Shown: one piece after another, positions 61,386-64,000 of the stretch
Position numbering within the stretch: the stretch's first letter is position 1
How the letters are laid out: each line of letters opens with the position of its first letter
Assembly (NCBI RefSeq): GCF_028372415.1
Contig: NC_092872.1
Location: forward strand, 282,041,206 to 282,105,205
Direction: 5' to 3'
DNA: 64,000 bases
DNA from: Notamacropus eugenii
Lineage: Eukaryota > Chordata > Mammalia > Diprotodontia > Macropodidae
Position numbers and translations under genes: made by a program
The notes under the pieces: generated by a model
The model's database searches: none
What the model saw: only the letters and a program-made list of their open reading frames with translations
What the model was told of the DNA's origin: nothing

Positions 61386-62149
61386 ACTGTCCCAGTTATG
61401 AAACTAATGGGGAAAAAAAGGCTGCTCCCAACCAATGTCCACATCTGTCCTGGTTCTCCCCTCTCAAAGTCTTCTCTGTGGGTGACACCATCTGTAGGGA
61501 TCTAGACAAGTGTCAAATCCCATCACATTTAAATTATCAATTAAGCTTTAAAAAGGAGACACAAAATATCCCTTTCTTGGTCATCCACGTCCTGTGATTT
61601 CTGGTTTCACACGGGCCTGGTGAGGTCTTGTAACTCTGGACCACCATGTTGGCCCACTTGTCATCACCAAGGATGCCTTCCCCTTTGGGTCCTCTTCTTC
61701 TTTTCCCTATCCCCAGCAGACCAGACCCCACCCAACTGTCTGACTGCTTTTGGAAGGATGGAAGGCACTGACGTTGTCCTCTGATGAGATGAAGGCCCAC
61801 CAGGACTTAGGCCTGACCTGCCAACGTCCTACGGTCCTCCAGACCTGCCTCGGCCCCTCCGTGTGTCCTTTGGGCTGGAGCATTGCCGCTGGGCCCATCA
61901 TCCATCCATCGATGGATCAGTTCCGTGGGTTATCTCTCCACCGGACTGGGCTCAGTTCTAGTGCTGAGCCCGGGCTTGGCAGACCAAGGTCCTCGCTCCT
62001 TTTTCATTCATTCAGATCTGTCTCAGTTCCTTCTCCTGGCCCGGCCCCACCCCCACCCCCACAGGGCCCGGAAGATTACTTGGCGCAGACCTGCCTTCTC
62101 TGGGTATCCATTCACGTGCCCCATGCACTCTTTACGTCCGATAGACGGG
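61386..62149. other. Left shore of the EDRF1 CpG island
   Basis: Composition rises in GC from about 61.75 kb. No exon was recognised. Open frames here and in the island reflect few AT-rich stop triplets. Confidence 0.45.
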
Positions 62150-62903
62150 GAGCTCTTACGGCCCCCGGCTCTCTAGCACGGGCTGGTCCACAGCCTCGGG
62201 ACTGCTTTCCCGCCTCTGGGCCTTTGGCGGCGGCCCGAACCGGACCCACCAGGCCAGTTCCAGTGGGACAACTCAGCGGCCCTCCCCTCCCCGAGGGCGT
62301 CCTGCCCCACCGAAGGTCTCTGCAGGGCCAAGAGCTGCGTGGTTACCTCGGGCTTCAGGGGCCTTAAACCCAATCGCCGCGGGATCCCCGGGACTGGACC
62401 CTGGTCTGGCCCAAGCCCCGCTGCGGGGCTACCTCGGGGCCCTCCCCCGTGGGCTGTTTGTACTGAGGGGCCGCCCTGCAGCTGGCTCTGGGAGAGCCTC
62501 GCACAGCGCAGTCCTGCCCCCTCCATCCAAACCCGCGGCCGCTCCTGGGGGGGTCCGGGCGGGATCTTCAGCCCTGGCCCAACACGGGGCGGGCTCCCAG
62601 CTCCGCGGCGCACTGCCCGACTGCCGTCCTGGGCCTCAGTTTCCCCCTCAAGTACAACGAGCCCCTTAAACCGCGCGTCCTCAGGCAGCCGGGCTCCCGG
62701 GCCTGTTTTCCTAGCCACGCCCCCAGACAGCGAGGAGGAGAGGGGGAGGAGAAGGGGGGAAGAGAAGAGGAGGGCGACGAGAGGAGCAATAAATCTCGTG
62801 AGACTTTGTCTGCCTCGAGGGGAGCAGGCGCATGCGCAAGGCCAGTTTAGCGTGGAAGCGTCGCCTTGCGCCGGAGGTGGTGAACCTGCGCATGCCCAGG
62901 GAC

Positions 62904-62926
62904 GGGGGGGGGGGGGGGGGGGGGGG
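62904..62926 (+). repeat. G23 homopolymer in the EDRF1 promoter
   Basis: Twenty-three consecutive G on the plus strand lie between the second NRF1-like site and the CTCGCGAGA motif. Such a run can fold into G-quadruplex structures and is also a frequent source of length error in sequencing, so the exact count is uncertain. Confidence 0.9.
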
Positions 62927-62961
62927 CGAGGGAAAGGTGGCCTGCCCTCGCGAGATTTTGC

Positions 62962-63030
62962 ATGGCGACGCTTCCGTCTCCCGTGCGACCGTCCTTCCTT
63001 CCTTCCTGCCAGGGCGGAAGTGGTCTGTGA
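62962..63030 (+). promoter_or_regulatory. Upstream ORF in the EDRF1 leader
   Basis: An ATG in good context (TGCATGG) opens a 22-codon reading frame with its own TGA at 63028-63030, 103 bases before the EDRF1 start. It begins just after the CTCGCGAGA motif. If transcription starts upstream of 62962, ribosomes would meet this frame first and it could damp EDRF1 translation. If the start site is downstream, it has no effect. The start site is not visible from sequence. Confidence 0.4.
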
Positions 63031-63133
63031 AGAGCAGTGGGAGTCGCTGCCCAGGAGGCGGGGGGTCCCTCCTTCCGCCCGTTCCGGAGGGAGGCCGGGG
63101 CCGGGCCGGAGCCTGGCCTGCGGCGGAGCCGCC

Positions 63134-63229
63134 ATGGCGGATCCCAGGGAGGCGGGCGCCGAGACACCGCCGGGGCCCAGCGGGCTGAGCGCCCTCCCGG
63201 GAGAGGCGGCCGAGGAGCCGGCTCCGCAG
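63134..63229 (+). CDS. EDRF1: EDRF1 first coding exon (partial gene)
   Basis: Seen: a perfect Kozak context (GCCGCCATGG) opens a 32-codon exon that starts MADPREAGAETPPGPSGLSA and ends EEPAPQ, followed directly by a strong donor (CAG|gtaacc, phase 0). From memory, human EDRF1 also begins M-x-D-x-x-EAGAE-x-PP and its first exon ends near a Glu/Ser-rich stretch closed by Gln, so length and pattern agree. The neighbouring minus-strand TEX36 gives the same order and opposite orientation as human 10q26.13. Known: EDRF1 is a large TPR-containing nuclear protein linked to GATA1 activity and globin expression in erythroid cells. The frame is open upstream to 62339, but no nearer in-frame ATG exists, so this start is chosen. 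No further exon is visible before the window ends. The gene symbol rests on recalled similarity plus synteny. Confidence 0.88.
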
Positions 63230-63857
63230 GTAACCGCGAGGGGCCCCGGCAGGCCTCCCAGGGCGGGCACCTCCTTTCTTTTCTTAACGTCTGCAGGGCA
63301 GAGCCGACGGGGATCCGGCTCTGGAGGAGCTCGGTGTGGATCCTGGGCGGGGCTCTGGAGGCTTTGGGCCTCTAAGCGAAAGGGGCCGGGACCCCGATGG
63401 GGGCTGGCATCCTTGGTCACTCCCGGACCTCCGCATTAGGGGCAGAGCCCGGCTGCACCGCCCTAGGGCGGCCGCAAGGTGGGGCGCGCCCTCCTGGGAT
63501 CCGCCAGCCCCGGCCGCTCCTTTACCTTGTTACAAAGTAATTCTACAGTCACCCGAGTGCCTGGCCTAGGATGGGGCGAAGCTAAAGGCTGGTAGAGGGA
63601 GATTTGAAGGTTGGCAGAGAGTGAGAACACGTCAATGCCTGTGAATAGAAAGACTCGGGACTACCCCATCTGGCCTGCGTCTGACCCTAAGGGACCCTTT
63701 GCACAAGTACTGGCCTGGTTTGACGTTTCCTTGTTAATGAGTCAGAAGGTACCTGTCAGGGACGTTGTGCAGGCCTTGCTCTGTTGTTGTTCGAGTCAGA
63801 CTGAGACCCGGGAAGGACCTTAGCTTGAAAGGGCCAAATCTCCCGTGGCATGCTGGC
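63230..63857 (+). other. EDRF1: Start of EDRF1 intron 1
   Basis: The sequence after the gtaacc donor stays GC-rich to about 63.52 kb and then returns to ordinary composition. I find no acceptor with a reading frame resembling EDRF1 exon 2. The ORFs here are short and unconvincing. Confidence 0.75.
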
Positions 63858-64000
63858 CTGTCTCCAGTGGTCCTGATCCATTCTGGCTCTGGAGGAGAAA
63901 GTGAGGCTGGTGACTTGGCACAGCCCTGCCTCACTTAAATCCAATCCACTTGTAAGCCATGGCATCCCCTTCCTGAGGTTATGGTCCTGTTCCAGATGAA
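63858..64000 (+). mobile_element. SINE 3' body (WSINE1-like), runs off the window
   Basis: The segment from CTCCAGTGGTCCTGATCCAT through the CTCTGGAGGAGAAAGTGAGG and CTGCCTCACTTAAATCC blocks to the final TTCCAGATGAA matches the 3' body of the SINEs at 25198-25515 and 48418-48595. The copy is diverged and lacks the tRNA head. Confidence 0.7.

Larger units (their letters stand above)
62150..63520 (+). promoter_or_regulatory. CpG island promoter of EDRF1
   Basis: This is the only GC- and CpG-dense stretch in the window and it surrounds EDRF1 exon 1. Seen within it: an NRF1-like palindrome GCGCATGCGCA at 62828-62838 and a second half-type site at 62887-62897; CGCG-box-like palindromes at 62794-62803 (TCTCGTGAGA) and 62947-62955 (CTCGCGAGA); an ETS/GABP-like GCGGAAGTG at 63014-63022; and a CCACGCCCCC GC-box near 62715. 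There is no TATA box close to the start. Inference: a TATA-less housekeeping promoter with dispersed starts at about 62.8-63.1 kb, possibly firing in both directions. Confidence 0.85.

Noticed and set aside
62173-63420. 415-codon minus-strand ORF opposite EDRF1 exon 1
   Set aside because: It lies wholly in the CpG island, where stop triplets are scarce. The peptide is Pro/Arg/Gly/Ser-rich without known motifs. I treat it as a composition artefact.
62339-63439. 366-codon plus-strand ORF containing EDRF1 exon 1
   Set aside because: The frame is open by composition, but the EDRF1 start at 63134 has a perfect Kozak context and matches the human N-terminus, and the donor at 63230 shows that the frame does not continue in mRNA.

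Overview
The window is vertebrate nuclear DNA, almost certainly from a marsupial and probably an Australian one. It is intron-poor, repeat-rich and AT-leaning, with a single CpG island at its right end. The lineage call rests on the repeats. There are L1 3' ends of the marsupial type near 18.2, 49.1 and 53.7 kb. There are tRNA-headed SINEs with the marsupial GGCAGCTAGGTGG start at 12.0 and 25.2 kb, and related, more diverged copies at 32.0, 36.9 and 57.6 kb. A SINE tail near 25.3, 48.4 and 63.9 kb resembles the WSINE1 type of Australian marsupials. Old L2, MIR and L3/CR1 copies make up much of the rest. Family names are from memory; no database was searched.

Two protein-coding genes can be supported, and their order matches human chromosome 10q26.13. 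(1) TEX36 (testis expressed 36) lies on the minus strand. Its last three coding exons are at 31577-31708, 30792-30872 and 29693-29917, each with consensus splice sites and all in phase 0. The short first coding exon known in human was not found. (2) EDRF1 (erythroid differentiation regulatory factor 1) lies on the plus strand. Its first coding exon, 63134-63229, sits in a CpG island at about 62.15-63.52 kb that carries NRF1-like, CGCG-box and ETS-like motifs. The rest of EDRF1 is beyond the right edge. The two genes point away from each other, with about 31 kb between the last TEX36 exon I can place and EDRF1.

Layout: 1-29.2 kb is gene-free DNA downstream of TEX36, made of old LINE/SINE relics, microsatellites and several non-repetitive blocks. 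29.2-31.7 kb holds the TEX36 3' part. 31.7-62.1 kb is the TEX36-EDRF1 interval, with a 27-bp minisatellite (34.6-35.0 kb), an AT-rich block (38.2-38.6 kb), one solo LTR fossil (40.3-40.65 kb), long polypurine tracts and a truncated L1 with clear target-site duplications (49.1-50.5 kb). 62.1-64 kb is the EDRF1 promoter, exon 1 and the start of intron 1.

I saw no undescribed gene system. The most useful leads are two orphan splice-flanked open segments on the minus strand (38637-38849 and 50806-50897), an upstream ORF in the EDRF1 leader, and the minisatellite that is largely open on both strands.
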